A stretch of 64,000 nt of DNA from Bradyrhizobiaceae bacterium Ga0074131. Lineage in GTDB: Bacteria > Pseudomonadota > Alphaproteobacteria > Rhizobiales > Xanthobacteraceae. The first letter of the stretch is position 1; every line of letters begins with the position of its first letter. Below are positions 36,785 through 45,486 of the stretch, piece by piece. The stretch is from assembly GCA_001464035.1 (NCBI GenBank), contig LNEC01000006.1, forward strand, positions 310,001 to 374,000, written 5' to 3'. Under the pieces are notes generated by a model. It did no database searches, was not told the DNA's origin, and was given only the letters and a program-made list of their open reading frames with translations. A program made the position numbers and the translations under genes.

Positions 36785-38371
36785 TTACTCGGCAGGGACC
36801 GATGCCTCCCGCAGCCGGATCGAATAGTTCGAGGCGTTCTGCTGACCGACCGACGCGTCGCGTGCAAACATGATCAGGTGATGGCCGATCATCGCCGACG
36901 CGATCAGGCCCTCAATATCGCCCTGGCGCAGACGGCCCAGCGCAAACTTCCAGAACACTCTGCGGTAATCGCCGAGCACGCCGATCTTCCAGAATATATT
37001 GCGCAGCATGATCAGCCCGCGCCTGATGTTGGCCCAGCTTTTCCGCTCGGGCGTAACCGGCACCTTGATCCGGTTGGAATAAGTAAAATCGCACTGGTAC
37101 TGGTAGCGCGCGTATAGCTTTTCAGGCTGATAGGCGACTTCCATGCATTTGCGCCAGGAACTGACGACCTGATCGTACGGCAGGCGGAAATCGACGTTGG
37201 AATCGCGGCCGTCATCGTGGATCAGCCGGCCTTCGCGTTCGAGGCGATCCCACAGCGGGGTCTGCGGCAGCGCCTGCAGGAGATTGATCGTTAGCAACGG
37301 AATCCGGGATTCATCGACAAAGGCGAGCAATGCGTCGGCGGTCTCCGGCTTGTCGGTGTCGAGCCCCATGATGATGCCGGACACGACCTCCATCCCGTAG
37401 CTGTTGATGGTGTGAATGCCCTCCAGGATCGGGACCATCATGTTGTGGTCCTTCTGCATCGCCTTCAGCGCTTCGGGATCGGGGGTCTCGATGCCGCAAA
37501 AGATGGTGACGAAGAAGGCCTCGCGCATCCTCTCCAGGATCTCCGGCCGCTTGGCGATGTTGAGCGTCGCCTCGCAGGCGAGCCGCATCACGTAGCCGGT
37601 TTTCTTCTGCCACTCGACGAGATGCGGCAGAAGATCGAGCGCAGCCTTGCGGTTGCCGATGAAATTGTCATCGACGAAATACACCGATCCGGTCACGCCG
37701 CATTCGAGCAATTTGTCGAGTTCGGCGATGATCTGCTGCGGCGATTTGAGACGCGGATTGCGGCCATAGAGTCCCGGGATATCGCAGAATTCGCACTGGT
37801 ACGGGCAGCCGCTCGAGTACTGAATGCTGCCGAGGAAATACTTTCTGACCTCGGCAAGCTCGTAGGCCGGAATCGGGAAGTCGGTCATGGCGACGCGATC
37901 GGCGGTCTTCAGCACCACCTGCCGCTCCGGCCGCGAGGGGTCACGCGCCAGCTGCGCCAGCAATTCATTGGTGGCATCGCCGAGTTCGCCGACATGGAGA
38001 TAGTCGAAGGAGGGATAGTATTCCGGGCAGGCGCTGACCGACGGACCGCCGATTGCAACCGCCAGATCGAACGCATGCGCACGTCGGCAGATGTCGTTCA
38101 TCTGCTGGCGCTGGATGTGCATGCCGCTGACGAACACCGCCTCCGCCCATTCGAAGTCCTCCTTCGAGGCCGGACGGATATTCTCATCGATGAAGCGGAC
38201 CGGCCAGTGTTCGGGCAGATAGGCCGCGATCAGCAGCAGCCCCTGCGGCGGCATGAAGGCCTGGACGCCGTCCGTCAGTGGGTAGGCGTGTTCGAATGTG
38301 CCGAAAGAAGACGTATAGCGCGGGAAGACGCACAGGATGCGCCGAACCGTCTCGATACCTTCAGCCCTCAT
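36785..38371 (-). CDS. hpnP: HpnP, hopanoid C-2 methylase (B12-binding radical SAM)
   Basis: The 528-residue protein has an N-terminal cobalamin-binding-like Rossmann domain ([43 protein letters not shown]), a radical SAM core with [22 protein letters not shown] (C-x3-C-x2-C), and a C-terminal DUF4070 region ending [23 protein letters not shown]. This matches HpnP, which adds the 2-methyl group to hopanoids, rather than HpnR (C-3) as far as I can recall. The ATG at 38371 has an agga ribosome site. It lies between eutB and eutC on the same strand. In Rhodopseudomonas hpnP is under EcfG control, but I see no EcfG element upstream here. Confidence 0.88.
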   Translation of the reverse strand: MRAEGIETVRRILCVFPRYTSSFGTFEHAYPLTDGVQAFMPPQGLLLIAAYLPEHWPVRFIDENIRPASKEDFEWAEAVFVSGMHIQRQQMNDICRRAHAFDLAVAIGGPSVSACPEYYPSFDYLHVGELGDATNELLAQLARDPSRPERQVVLKTADRVAMTDFPIPAYELAEVRKYFLGSIQYSSGCPYQCEFCDIPGLYGRNPRLKSPQQIIAELDKLLECGVTGSVYFVDDNFIGNRKAALDLLPHLVEWQKKTGYVMRLACEATLNIAKRPEILERMREAFFVTIFCGIETPDPEALKAMQKDHNMMVPILEGIHTINSYGMEVVSGIIMGLDTDKPETADALLAFVDESRIPLLTINLLQALPQTPLWDRLEREGRLIHDDGRDSNVDFRLPYDQVVSSWRKCMEVAYQPEKLYARYQYQCDFTYSNRIKVPVTPERKSWANIRRGLIMLRNIFWKIGVLGDYRRVFWKFALGRLRQGDIEGLIASAMIGHHLIMFARDASVGQQNASNYSIRLREASVPAE

Positions 38372-38528
38372 CAAACTTCCTAACGCTCGCGGAACCCTGC
38401 CCGCCGCACCAAGTTTAAGCACGCGGCCCGAGGCTGGGCTACAAATTCTTCAAGATTGTGGCAGCCCATCCCAACCCGCCAGCGGCCAGATGGTTGCGTG
38501 GCAACCACGGCGGCGTCTCGCCCACCTC

Positions 38529-39911
38529 TCAGGCCAGCAACCGCGATGCAAAATCAGGTAGCAGTCCGGTATTCGCGGCGAGCCGGAAGTCGGCATCGGC
38601 GAGTCCTGAGCGCAACAGCCAGTCATCGAATTCCGGCGCCCGCTTCAGGCCGAACAGATCGCGGACATAGAGGGCGTCGTGGAACGAGGTGGACTGGTAG
38701 TTCAGCATGACGTCGTCGGCCCCGGGCACGCCCATAATGAACGTCACACCGGCGGCGGCGAGCAGCGTCAAGAGGTTGTCCATGTCGTCCTGGTCGGCCT
38801 CGGCATGGTTCGTATAGCAAACGTCGACGCCGAGCGGCAGGCCGAGCAGCTTGCCGCAGAAATGATCCTCCAGCCCGGCGCGAATGATCTCCTTGCCGTC
38901 ATAGAGATACTCCGGGCCGATGAAGCCGACCACGCTGTTCACCAGCAGCGGATCGAACGCGCGCGCCACCGCGTAGGCCCGCGCCTCGCAAGTCTGCTGG
39001 TCGACGCCGTGATGGGCGTTGGCTGACAACGCCGAGCCCTGCCCGGTTTCGAAATACATCACATTGCCGCCGACGGTGCCGCGGCGCAGCGAGAGTCCGG
39101 CCTGGTGGGCCTGGCGCAGCAGCGCGAGGTCGATGCCGAAACTCCGGTTAGCCGCCTCGGTGCCCGCGATCGACTGAAATACCAGATCGACTGGAAAGCC
39201 CCGGTCGATCAGTCCCAGCGTGGTGGTGACATGCGTCAAAACGCAGCCCTGCGTGGGTATCCGCAGCCGCGCGATGATATCGTCGAGTAACCGCAGCAAG
39301 GAGCCGATGACCGAAGGATCGTCGCTGGCCGGATTGATGCCGATACAGGCGTCGCCTGATCCCAGCAGGATACCGTCGAGGATGGACGCGGTGATGCCCT
39401 TGGCGTCATCGAAGGGATGATTGGGTTGCAGCCGCACACTCATCCGGCCGCGCAGGCCGATGGTGTTGCGAAACGCCGTTGTCACCTGGCATTTTTTCGC
39501 CACCAAGATCAGATCCTGGTTGCGCATCAGTTTGGACACCGCCGCGGCCATCTCGGGGGTGATTCCCCGCGACAGTCTCGCGAGAACCGCCGATGTTGCC
39601 GCGTCGGACAGCAGCCAGTCGCGGAATGCGCCGACAGTCAGCGAGGAAATGGCGGCGAAGGCCGCGGCGTCGTGGCTGTCGAGGATCAGGCGGGTGACCT
39701 CATCGTCCTCATACGGCACTACGGCCTCTTGCAGGAATTGCTTCAAGGGAACGTCTGAAAGCGCGATCCGCGCGGCGATCATCTGCGCGGCACTTTCGGC
39801 ACCTATTCCCGCGAGGCGGTCACCGGAACGCGGCGGCGTGGCCGTGGCGAGGAGATCGCGCAGATCATCGAAGACGTAGAGGGTGTCGTCGATGGCGTGT
39901 CGATAGATCAT
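38529..39911 (-). CDS. eutB: Ethanolamine ammonia-lyase large subunit EutB
   Basis: The 460-residue TIM-barrel protein shows the EutB sequence throughout: GIGAESAAQMIAARIALSDVPLKQFL, NHPFDDAKGITASILDGILLGSGDACIGINPASD, TQGCVLTHVTTTLGLIDRGFPVDLVFQSIAGTEAANRSFGIDLA, YFETGQGSALSANAHHGVDQQTCEARAYAVAR, and a conserved CYTNHAEADQDDMDNLLTLLA. It contains the ethanolamine and B12 binding face of the lyase. The ATG at 39911 (MIYRHAIDDTLYVFDDLRDLLA) is the family start. No eut microcompartment, permease or reactivase gene is adjacent. Gap of 157 bases to hpnP. Confidence 0.93.
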   Translation of the reverse strand: MIYRHAIDDTLYVFDDLRDLLATATPPRSGDRLAGIGAESAAQMIAARIALSDVPLKQFLQEAVVPYEDDEVTRLILDSHDAAAFAAISSLTVGAFRDWLLSDAATSAVLARLSRGITPEMAAAVSKLMRNQDLILVAKKCQVTTAFRNTIGLRGRMSVRLQPNHPFDDAKGITASILDGILLGSGDACIGINPASDDPSVIGSLLRLLDDIIARLRIPTQGCVLTHVTTTLGLIDRGFPVDLVFQSIAGTEAANRSFGIDLALLRQAHQAGLSLRRGTVGGNVMYFETGQGSALSANAHHGVDQQTCEARAYAVARAFDPLLVNSVVGFIGPEYLYDGKEIIRAGLEDHFCGKLLGLPLGVDVCYTNHAEADQDDMDNLLTLLAAAGVTFIMGVPGADDVMLNYQSTSFHDALYVRDLFGLKRAPEFDDWLLRSGLADADFRLAANTGLLPDFASRLLA

Positions 39912-40189
39912 GAGCGCCCCAGGCCACCGAAGTCTGCATGCGCGGCGGCTGGCCAAAACTATCACCTGCAGCGAAACGAAACATCCCGCGTGGTGGCGAG
40001 GAAATTTGACCACCTCAAATGTGAGGCGCTTGTGTGGTGCCGCCCATCTCACCTCAACTAGGCACGTCGTCCAGCAACCCATTGATCCGGCAGGGCTTAC
40101 GCAGGAAGTGCGTGGTCGGCAATAGCTAGCCTGGGCCTGCCAATCGCGAAAAAGTCTTTTGTCGGGCGGAGGGCAGAAGGACCGCGGCT

Positions 40190-40345
40190 TCAACCGTGCT
40201 GCACTGCACCACTCGAACCCGCTGTGCGCGCGGACCGGTTCAGAAGCGCAGCACCCCGAACATGAAAAAGCAACGCGACAGTCACCACGGCCGAGAGCAG
40301 CACCGACCCGAGGCAGCCGAAGCGGTTCGAGAAAATGAAAAACAT
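40190..40345 (-). CDS. Tiny single-span membrane protein
   Basis: A 51-residue frame MFFIFSNRFGCLGSVLLSAVVTVALLFHVRG..., with one membrane segment at residues 10-29 and a short polar tail. The ATG at 40345 has an agagg ribosome site eight bases upstream. Short MFFIFSNR-GCLGS proteins are familiar from Bradyrhizobium genomes but have no known role. It begins 43 bases after the alcohol dehydrogenase stop on the same strand and may share its EcfG-type promoter. Confidence 0.65.
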   Translation of the reverse strand: MFFIFSNRFGCLGSVLLSAVVTVALLFHVRGAALLNRSARTAGSSGAVQHG

Positions 40346-40388
40346 GGCGCGAACCTCTTTACCGGCTGCCCGATCCGGACTCCGGTCA

Positions 40389-41564
40389 CTATCGACCAGG
40401 CCGCAACACGACCTTGATGACACCGTCTTCCTTGTCGCGAAACTTCTTGTACATCTCCGGCGCATCCTCGAGGCTGGCCGGATGCGTGACGACGAAACTC
40501 GGATCGATGTCGCCGGCTTCGATCCGCTTCAGTAACGGCCCGGTGTAGGCTTGAACATGGGTCTGCCCGGTCTTGATGGTGAGCCCCTTGTTCATGGCCG
40601 CGCCGATCGGGATCTTGTCGCCCATGCCGACATAGACGCCGGGAACCGAGATCGTGCCCGCCTTGCGGCAGCACATGATCGCCTCGCGAAGCACGTGAAC
40701 CCGGTCGGTCGCCAAAAAGGCTGCGGCTTTCACCTTGTCCAACACGGCGTCGGCCGCGCCGTGACCAGACGCCTCGCAGCCGACCGCGTCGATGCAACTG
40801 TCGGGGCCACGTTTATTGGTGCGCTTCATCAACTCGTCATAGACGTCGGTTTTCGAGAAATCGATGGTCTCCGCGCCGCCGGCTTCCGCCATCGCCAGAC
40901 GCTCGGGCACTTCGTCAATCGCGATGACGCGCCCGGCTCCCAGCAGCAGCGCCGAGCGGATCGCGAACTGTCCGACCGGACCGCAGCCCCAAATCGCAAC
41001 GGTGTCACCCGGTTCGATCTGCGCGTTGACCGCCGCCATGTAGCCGGTCGGGAAAATGTCCGACAGAAACAGCGCCTGTTCGTCGGTGACGCTGTCGGGC
41101 ACCTTAATCGGCCCGACGTCGGCCATCGGCACCCGGAGATATTCGGCCTGGCCGCCAGAGTAGCCCCCAAGCATATGACTGAAACCGAACAGACCGGCCG
41201 GCGACTGACCCATCGCCTTGGCGGCCATTTCGGCATTGGGGTTGGTCCGGTCGCAGCACGAAAACAGGCCCTTCTGGCAGAACCAGCACTGGCCGCAGCT
41301 AATCGTGAAAGGCACGACGACGCGATCGCCGATCCTGAGGTTCTTGACTTCGGAGCCCAGTTCGATCACCTCGCCCATGTTCTCGTGGCCGAGAATGTCG
41401 CCGCTCTCCATGGTAGGCTGGTAGCCGTCAAAAAGGTGCAGGTCCGAGCCGCAGATGGCGCAGGCGGTGATCTTGATGATCGCATCGCGGGGATGCTGGA
41501 TTTCGGGGTCGGGGACCGTGTCTACCCGGACGTCGCCTTTTCCGTGCCAGCATAGCGCGCGCAT
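40389..41564 (-). CDS. Zinc-dependent alcohol dehydrogenase (formaldehyde dehydrogenase-like)
   Basis: The 391-residue medium-chain dehydrogenase has catalytic zinc ligands in [12 protein letters not shown] and GHENMGEV, a structural zinc loop [15 protein letters not shown], and NAD binding in [29 protein letters not shown]. Its long interdomain segment ([41 protein letters not shown]) is typical of the glutathione-independent formaldehyde dehydrogenase-like branch. The substrate is unknown. The gene is preceded at 41594-41618 by a GGAAC-N16-GGTT element on its own strand, pointing to control by the EcfG general stress sigma factor. Confidence 0.92.
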   Translation of the reverse strand: MRALCWHGKGDVRVDTVPDPEIQHPRDAIIKITACAICGSDLHLFDGYQPTMESGDILGHENMGEVIELGSEVKNLRIGDRVVVPFTISCGQCWFCQKGLFSCCDRTNPNAEMAAKAMGQSPAGLFGFSHMLGGYSGGQAEYLRVPMADVGPIKVPDSVTDEQALFLSDIFPTGYMAAVNAQIEPGDTVAIWGCGPVGQFAIRSALLLGAGRVIAIDEVPERLAMAEAGGAETIDFSKTDVYDELMKRTNKRGPDSCIDAVGCEASGHGAADAVLDKVKAAAFLATDRVHVLREAIMCCRKAGTISVPGVYVGMGDKIPIGAAMNKGLTIKTGQTHVQAYTGPLLKRIEAGDIDPSFVVTHPASLEDAPEMYKKFRDKEDGVIKVVLRPGR

Positions 41565-41593
41565 GAACTATCTCCTGTCAAGATGTGGGCGCC

Positions 41594-41618
41594 AACCTCC
41601 GAGATGACCAAACGTTCC
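41594..41618 (-). promoter_or_regulatory. EcfG-type stress promoter for the alcohol dehydrogenase
   Basis: On the minus strand ggaac (41618-41614), 16 bases, then ggtt (41597-41594), 30 bases before the ATG at 41564. The EcfG consensus is GGAAC-N16/17-CGTT; one base differs in the -10. Confidence 0.7.
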
Positions 41619-41708
41619 GGCGGCTCCGGCAGGTTCGTTTCTGCCCGAGCGCGTAGCCGACAAAGCCGGCTTTCGCTCCGTCCATCCGCCGGTACCAAAT
41701 GGTGCACT

Positions 41709-41733
41709 GGAACCAACCTGAAGGATCGTGGTT
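41709..41733 (+). promoter_or_regulatory. EcfG-type stress promoter for the DUF3606 gene
   Basis: ggaac (41709-41713), 16 bases, ggtt (41730-41733), 22 bases before the ATG at 41756. Same spacing and same -10 variant as the divergent element at 41594-41618. Confidence 0.72.
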
Positions 41734-41755
41734 TGCTCATGAGAAGGAGCAGGCA

Positions 41756-41929
41756 ATGGACAATCTGAAGATCAATGGCGCGCAAGATCGCTCCAAGATC
41801 AACATGCATGAACCCCACGAGGTTCAATACTGGACCAAGCATCTGAAAGTCTCGAAGGAGCAGCTCCAGAAGGCGGTGGACAAGGTCGGCAACGCAGCTG
41901 CCGCGGTGCGGAAGGAGCTAACGGTCTAA
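41756..41929 (+). CDS. DUF3606 domain small stress-associated protein
   Basis: The 57-residue product reads MDNLKINGAQDRSKINMHEPHEVQYWTKHLKVSKEQL followed by QKAVDKVGNAAAAVRKEL. The D-R-x-x-I-N-x-x-E-x-x-E-V-x-Y-W pattern is DUF3606, a small helical protein often found in general stress regulons of alphaproteobacteria; no activity is known. It has a strong ribosome site (aaggag) and an EcfG-type promoter just upstream. Followed after 130 bases by the DUF892 gene with a promoter of its own. Confidence 0.88.
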   Translation: MDNLKINGAQDRSKINMHEPHEVQYWTKHLKVSKEQLQKAVDKVGNAAAAVRKELTV

Positions 41930-42005
41930 GCCGTCACAGCGATCGCAGTATACCCAGGCGGGTCGCGGCCAACCAGCCGTTACCATCGCATTTTTCTGGT
42001 CGACC

Positions 42006-42030
42006 GGAACAAGTCAAAGCGCAGGCGGTT
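42006..42030 (+). promoter_or_regulatory. EcfG-type stress promoter for the DUF892 gene
   Basis: ggaac (42006-42010), 16 bases, ggtt (42027-42030), 29 bases before the ATG at 42060. Identical in layout to the two neighbouring elements. Confidence 0.72.
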
Positions 42031-42059
42031 CTAACCGGACATTCAAACCGGAGGGCATC

Positions 42060-42566
42060 ATGGCCAAAGAGAAGTTACTGAAAGACCTGTTCCTCGACAC
42101 GTTGAAGGACATCTACTTCGCGGAGAAAAAGATCCTGTCCGCCCTGCCGAAAATGGCCAGGGCAGCGCAGTCGGCCAAGCTCAAGGCGGCATTCGAGAAG
42201 CATATGGGCGAGACCGAGGGCCAGGTCGACCGGCTCGAACAGGTATTTGCCTCGATTGATGAATCGCCGAAGGGCAAGACTTGCGACGCCATCATGGGGA
42301 TTCTCGACGAGGGCAAGGAGATCATGGAAGAGTATAAGGGGACGGCCGCCCTTGACGCCGGCCTTCTGGCCGCCGCGCAGGCGGTCGAACACTACGAGAT
42401 TTCCCGCTACGGCACGCTGAAGACCTGGGCCAACGAGCTCGGTTACAAGGAAGCAGCGAAGCTGCTCGACGCCACCCTGAAGGAAGAGAAGACCACCGAC
42501 AGCACCCTCAGCCAGATTGCCGAGTCGGAAGTCAACCGACATGCGGAAACGGCGCAAGCCGCGTGA
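42060..42566 (+). CDS. DUF892 / YciE-YciF family ferritin-like protein
   Basis: A 168-residue all-helical protein: LFLDTLKDIYFAEKKILSALPKMARAAQSAKLKAAFEKHMGETEGQVDRLEQVFASI, later AAQAVEHYEISRYGTLKTWANELG and LKEEKTTDSTLSQIAESEVN. The helices carry E/H positions (E-K-K, H-x-x-E-T-E, E-H-Y-E) spaced as in ferritin-like di-metal sites. The family is linked to osmotic and oxidative stress. It has a gaggg ribosome site, an EcfG-type promoter, and a rho-independent terminator after it. Confidence 0.92.
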   Translation: MAKEKLLKDLFLDTLKDIYFAEKKILSALPKMARAAQSAKLKAAFEKHMGETEGQVDRLEQVFASIDESPKGKTCDAIMGILDEGKEIMEEYKGTAALDAGLLAAAQAVEHYEISRYGTLKTWANELGYKEAAKLLDATLKEEKTTDSTLSQIAESEVNRHAETAQAA

Positions 42567-42593
42567 ATCAGACGAACGCACCCTTTGATGAGA

Positions 42594-42619
42594 GGCTCCG
42601 GTTTACCGGGGCCTTTTTT
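42594..42619 (+). terminator. Rho-independent terminator after the DUF892 gene
   Basis: Stem ggctccgg / ccggggcc (42594-42601 with 42606-42613, one G-T pair, loop ttta) followed directly by six T residues (42614-42619). It begins 27 bases after the stop codon. Confidence 0.88.
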
Positions 42620-42868
42620 CTGTCGGCTCCGGCTCGCCACTCGCGCCCTGATCGGACGGCGCCGGAGCTGCCGTTACGTCATATGACGTCGCTGTCGCGC
42701 CAGTTGACGGCACTTCATGATCTTCATTTCGAGTTGAACCCGTTCGTTCTGGTAAGCCATCGCGCGCACCCGTACGACGGAATCATGAAAAGCATTCGCT
42801 CGCCTCTTTCAACTGCTCTCAACGGAGTCCTCCGCCGTTGCACAAGTTGAAGTGCCAACGAAAATTTC

Positions 42869-42893
42869 GGAACAGAGTTGCCGCGGGTTTGTT
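42869..42893 (+). promoter_or_regulatory. EcfG-type stress promoter for the exported protein / YflT pair
   Basis: ggaac (42869-42873), 16 bases, tgtt (42890-42893), 28 bases before the ATG at 42922. The -10 differs from CGTT at one base. Fourth such element within 1.3 kb. Confidence 0.68.
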
Positions 42894-42921
42894 GAAGCGC
42901 ACTAACCAACTGGAGAACACA

Positions 42922-43242
42922 ATGAAACGCCAATTGTTTTTAGTCGCAGCAACCGCGTTGCTCTTTGCCGGATCGGCTGGCGCGCAAGGCCAGCCTGCGA
43001 AGGACGGGCCAAACAACAACGCCGTCAACAGCCCCGGACAGAACAATTCCAACGCACCGGTGGCCGGCCGGAACAGCTTCACCGAAGGCCAGGCCAAGGC
43101 GAAGATCGAAGAGGCTGGCTACACCAACGTCACTGCACTGAAAAAGGACGACAACGGCGTTTGGCGAGGCAAGGCCAACAAAGGCAGCGCGTCATCGGAC
43201 GTGAGCGTCGATTTCCAGGGCAACGTCAACTCGGTTAAATAA
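42922..43242 (+). CDS. Small periplasmic PepSY-like protein
   Basis: The 106-residue product has a signal peptide (MKRQLFLVAATALLFAGSAGAQ), an N/P/G/S-rich linker, and a compact domain SFTEGQAKAKIEEAGYTNVTALKKDDNGVWRGKANKGSASSDVSVDFQGNV. The pattern A-x-x-x-I-E-x-A-G-Y-x-x-V...D-x-x-G-x-W-x-G is that of PepSY-like domains. It follows an EcfG-type promoter and is ten bases before the YflT-like gene, so the two form an operon. Confidence 0.85.
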   Translation: MKRQLFLVAATALLFAGSAGAQGQPAKDGPNNNAVNSPGQNNSNAPVAGRNSFTEGQAKAKIEEAGYTNVTALKKDDNGVWRGKANKGSASSDVSVDFQGNVNSVK

Positions 43243-43252
43243 GGAACTAGAT

Positions 43253-43873
43253 ATGACCGTTACCATCTCTCGACTCTACGACACCTACTCCGACGCCGAG
43301 AAGGCCGTCCGCGGCCTGGAAAACGCAGGCGTTCCCCATTCCGATATCAGCATCGTCGCGAACAATTCGGATAGTTGGTGGAACACCGACAAGAAAATCG
43401 ATCGAGATCGCGACGGTGTCGACGATCGCGCCGAAGGCGCCGGAACGGGTGCCGGCATCGGTGCGGGTATCGGGGGCGCGGCGGGCCTGCTGGCCGGCCT
43501 GGGCTTGCTGGCAATACCCGGGCTCGGGCCGGTTGTGGCGGCCGGTTGGCTCGCTTCGACCGCGCTGGGTGCCGCGGCCGGTGCCGCCACCGGTGGCGTC
43601 GTCGGCGCCTTGACCGAGGCCGGGGTTTCGAAGGAGGACGCGCCTTTATATGCCGAGGGCGTTCGACGTGGCGGTACACTGGTCACCGCGCGCGTTGCGG
43701 ACGCGGACCGCGCGCGGTTCGACGCGGTTCTGAACCAGTCGGCCGTCAACCTCCGGGACCGGAGCGCGGCTTGGCAAAAATCCGGATGGAGCACGTTCGA
43801 TCCGGCAAGCAAGCCATATGGCGCGGAGGAGGTCCGCAAGGAACGTCAGCTATACGGCGCCGGAATGCGCTAA
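43253..43873 (+). CDS. General stress protein with YflT-like N-terminus and glycine-rich core
   Basis: The 206-residue protein starts VTISRLYDTYSDAEKAVRGLENAGVPHSDISIVANN, the YflT/general stress protein 17M ferredoxin-like fold, then a D-R-D-x-D-G-V-D-D segment, two glycine/alanine-rich hydrophobic spans (GAGIGAGIGGAAGLLAGLGLLAIPGLGPVVAAGWLASTALGAAAGAATGG region) and DAPLYAEGVRRGGTLVTARV. The middle could insert in or associate with the membrane, as in glycine-zipper proteins. Co-transcribed with the periplasmic gene before it; terminator after. Confidence 0.88.
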   Translation: MTVTISRLYDTYSDAEKAVRGLENAGVPHSDISIVANNSDSWWNTDKKIDRDRDGVDDRAEGAGTGAGIGAGIGGAAGLLAGLGLLAIPGLGPVVAAGWLASTALGAAAGAATGGVVGALTEAGVSKEDAPLYAEGVRRGGTLVTARVADADRARFDAVLNQSAVNLRDRSAAWQKSGWSTFDPASKPYGAEEVRKERQLYGAGMR

Positions 43874-43881
43874 AACGAAAG

Positions 43882-43907
43882 GACCCGCCGGCGGATGCCG
43901 GCGGGTC
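43882..43907 (+). terminator. Terminator hairpin after the stress protein gene
   Basis: Perfect 10-bp stem gacccgccgg / ccggcgggtc (43882-43891 with 43898-43907), eight bases after the stop, with aaaacgaaa before and ttcacttct after. The tail gggtcttcacttc is duplicated 20 bases on (43903-43915 and 43923-43935), a small tandem duplication. Confidence 0.78.
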
Positions 43908-44047
43908 TTCACTTCTGCCGGAGGGTCTTCACTTCCGAACAAGCTGTCACGCCCAAACGCCCGCACCGCGGGGCTATCCGCTTCGTGGCCCGGCTGCTAT
44001 CATCCTGGTCGAGAGCCTGAATGGCCCACGACCAGGGGAGATGACGG

Positions 44048-45010
44048 ATGGCAAGAACGTTCGTGACGATGGCCGGCGCTGCCGCGCTGACCGGTGTGAT
44101 GGCAGCTTTCTCCGCGCCCGCGATGGCGCAATATCCCGACCGCCCCATCAAGATGATCGTGCCATGGGCCGCAGGCGGCGATACCGACAACATCTTCCGG
44201 CCGTTCGCCGTCGAATTCCAGAAGCACATCGGTCAACCGGTGGTCATCGCCAATGTCGGCGGCGCATCCGGCACCGTCGGCGCGCGCGAGGCCAAGGCGG
44301 CGGCCCCCGACGGCTATACGGTCTACGCGGTGCACGACTATATTCATCTGACATTCTACGCCGGCATCAGCGACGTCAAATACAGCGACTTCGAGCCGAT
44401 CTGCCTGGTGGGGGCGACGCCCTCGGTGCTGACCGCGAGCGCCAAGACGCCCTGGAAGAACTGGCAGGAGCTCTCCGACGACGCCAAGAAGCGGCCGGGC
44501 GAGATCACGGTCGGCGCCACTCTCGGCTCCACCAGCCACATCTTTCCGGCCATGATCGAGAAGGCGGCCGGTCTGAAGTTCAAATACGTGTCCTACGACG
44601 GCCTGGCGCCGCGCATGAACGCACTGCTCGGCGGCCACATCAACCTCACCGACTCCAACCTGACGCAGAAGGGCAAGGTCGAAGCCGGTCTTCTGCGCTA
44701 CATCGCGATCGCCAGCGAGAAGCGCGATCCGGAATCGCCCGACGTGCCAACGCTGAGGGAACTCGGCATGAACATCGTCTATGAAGTGGCGCGTGGCATC
44801 CTGGTCCCCAAAGGAACGCCCGCGCCGGTGCGCGCCAAGCTCGAGGAGGGTTGCGCCAAGGCGACACGGGAGCCGAGCTTCGCCCAGGCGATGAAGCTAC
44901 AAGGCACGCGCGTGGCGTTCCTCAATGCCAATGACTATGCCCAGTTTCTCGCCAGGATCGACAACGAGAACAAGGCCATCATGACCGATCTCGCCTTGAT
45001 CAAGAAATGA
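44048..45010 (+). CDS. tctC: TctC/Bug family periplasmic solute-binding protein
   Basis: The 320-residue protein has a signal peptide (MARTFVTMAGAAALTGVMAAFSAPAMA) then QYPDRPIKMIVPWAAGGDTDNIFRPFAVEFQKHIGQPVVIANVGGASGTVGAREAKAAAPDGYTVY, the classic Bug opening, and LRELGMNIVYEVARGILVPKGTPAPV near the end. It captures small carboxylates for the TctA/TctB permease that follows. It overlaps tctB by four bases (ATGA). The aspartate dehydrogenase downstream hints at a dicarboxylate or amino acid ligand, but this is inference. Confidence 0.93.
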   Translation: MARTFVTMAGAAALTGVMAAFSAPAMAQYPDRPIKMIVPWAAGGDTDNIFRPFAVEFQKHIGQPVVIANVGGASGTVGAREAKAAAPDGYTVYAVHDYIHLTFYAGISDVKYSDFEPICLVGATPSVLTASAKTPWKNWQELSDDAKKRPGEITVGATLGSTSHIFPAMIEKAAGLKFKYVSYDGLAPRMNALLGGHINLTDSNLTQKGKVEAGLLRYIAIASEKRDPESPDVPTLRELGMNIVYEVARGILVPKGTPAPVRAKLEEGCAKATREPSFAQAMKLQGTRVAFLNANDYAQFLARIDNENKAIMTDLALIKK

Positions 45011-45486
45011 GCATCGGCCGCGACGGAATCGCCGGGCTGATCCTGCTCGCGGTCAGCCTGGTCCTGCTGGTCCAGTCCTTTCAGCTTCCGTCCCTTCCCA
45101 TCGTTCCGGTCGGGCCGGGCTTCTACCCTTCCATCGTGCTGTCGTTCATGGCGGCTGCAAGCGCGCTGCTGGTGCTGCAGGATCTGCTGAAACGCCGCGG
45201 GCTAGCCGCAGCCAGCGCATCCGAAGCGCCGCGACGAAACTATCGGCTGGTCGTGATCACGTTCGGCATCGTCGGGGCCTACGTAGCGCTGCTGCCGCTG
45301 CTGGGATTTCGCGTCGCCACCGTCCTTTTCGTCGGCGCGCTGCAGACCGCCCTGGGCCGGCCACGAAAGGTGCGGCAATGGCTGGCGCTCGCCGCGATCG
45401 CGCTTGGTACCGCCGCGGCGAGCTATCTCATCTTCGAACGATACCTGCTGGTGCTGCTGCCGCGCGGCGCGTGGACGGGGTTCTGA
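45007..45486 (+). CDS. tctB: TctB family small membrane subunit of tripartite tricarboxylate transporter
   Basis: A 159-residue protein with four membrane segments: IAGLILLAVSLVLLVQSF, FYPSIVLSFMAAASALLVL, LVVITFGIVGAYVALLPLLGFRVATVLFVGAL and WLALAAIALGTAAASYLIF. The G-P-G-F-Y-P motif between the first two helices is diagnostic for TctB. It overlaps tctC (ATGA) and tctA (TGATG), so the three are translated together. Confidence 0.9.
   Translation: MSIGRDGIAGLILLAVSLVLLVQSFQLPSLPIVPVGPGFYPSIVLSFMAAASALLVLQDLLKRRGLAAASASEAPRRNYRLVVITFGIVGAYVALLPLLGFRVATVLFVGALQTALGRPRKVRQWLALAAIALGTAAASYLIFERYLLVLLPRGAWTGF

Noticed and set aside
38382..38405. A ggaac sequence upstream of hpnP as a possible EcfG promoter
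   Set aside because: It is on the wrong strand for hpnP and the downstream half does not match.
40013..40026. Inverted repeat cctca-aatg-tgagg upstream of eutB
   Set aside because: Only five base pairs, 100 bases from the start, no known factor; too weak to call an operator.
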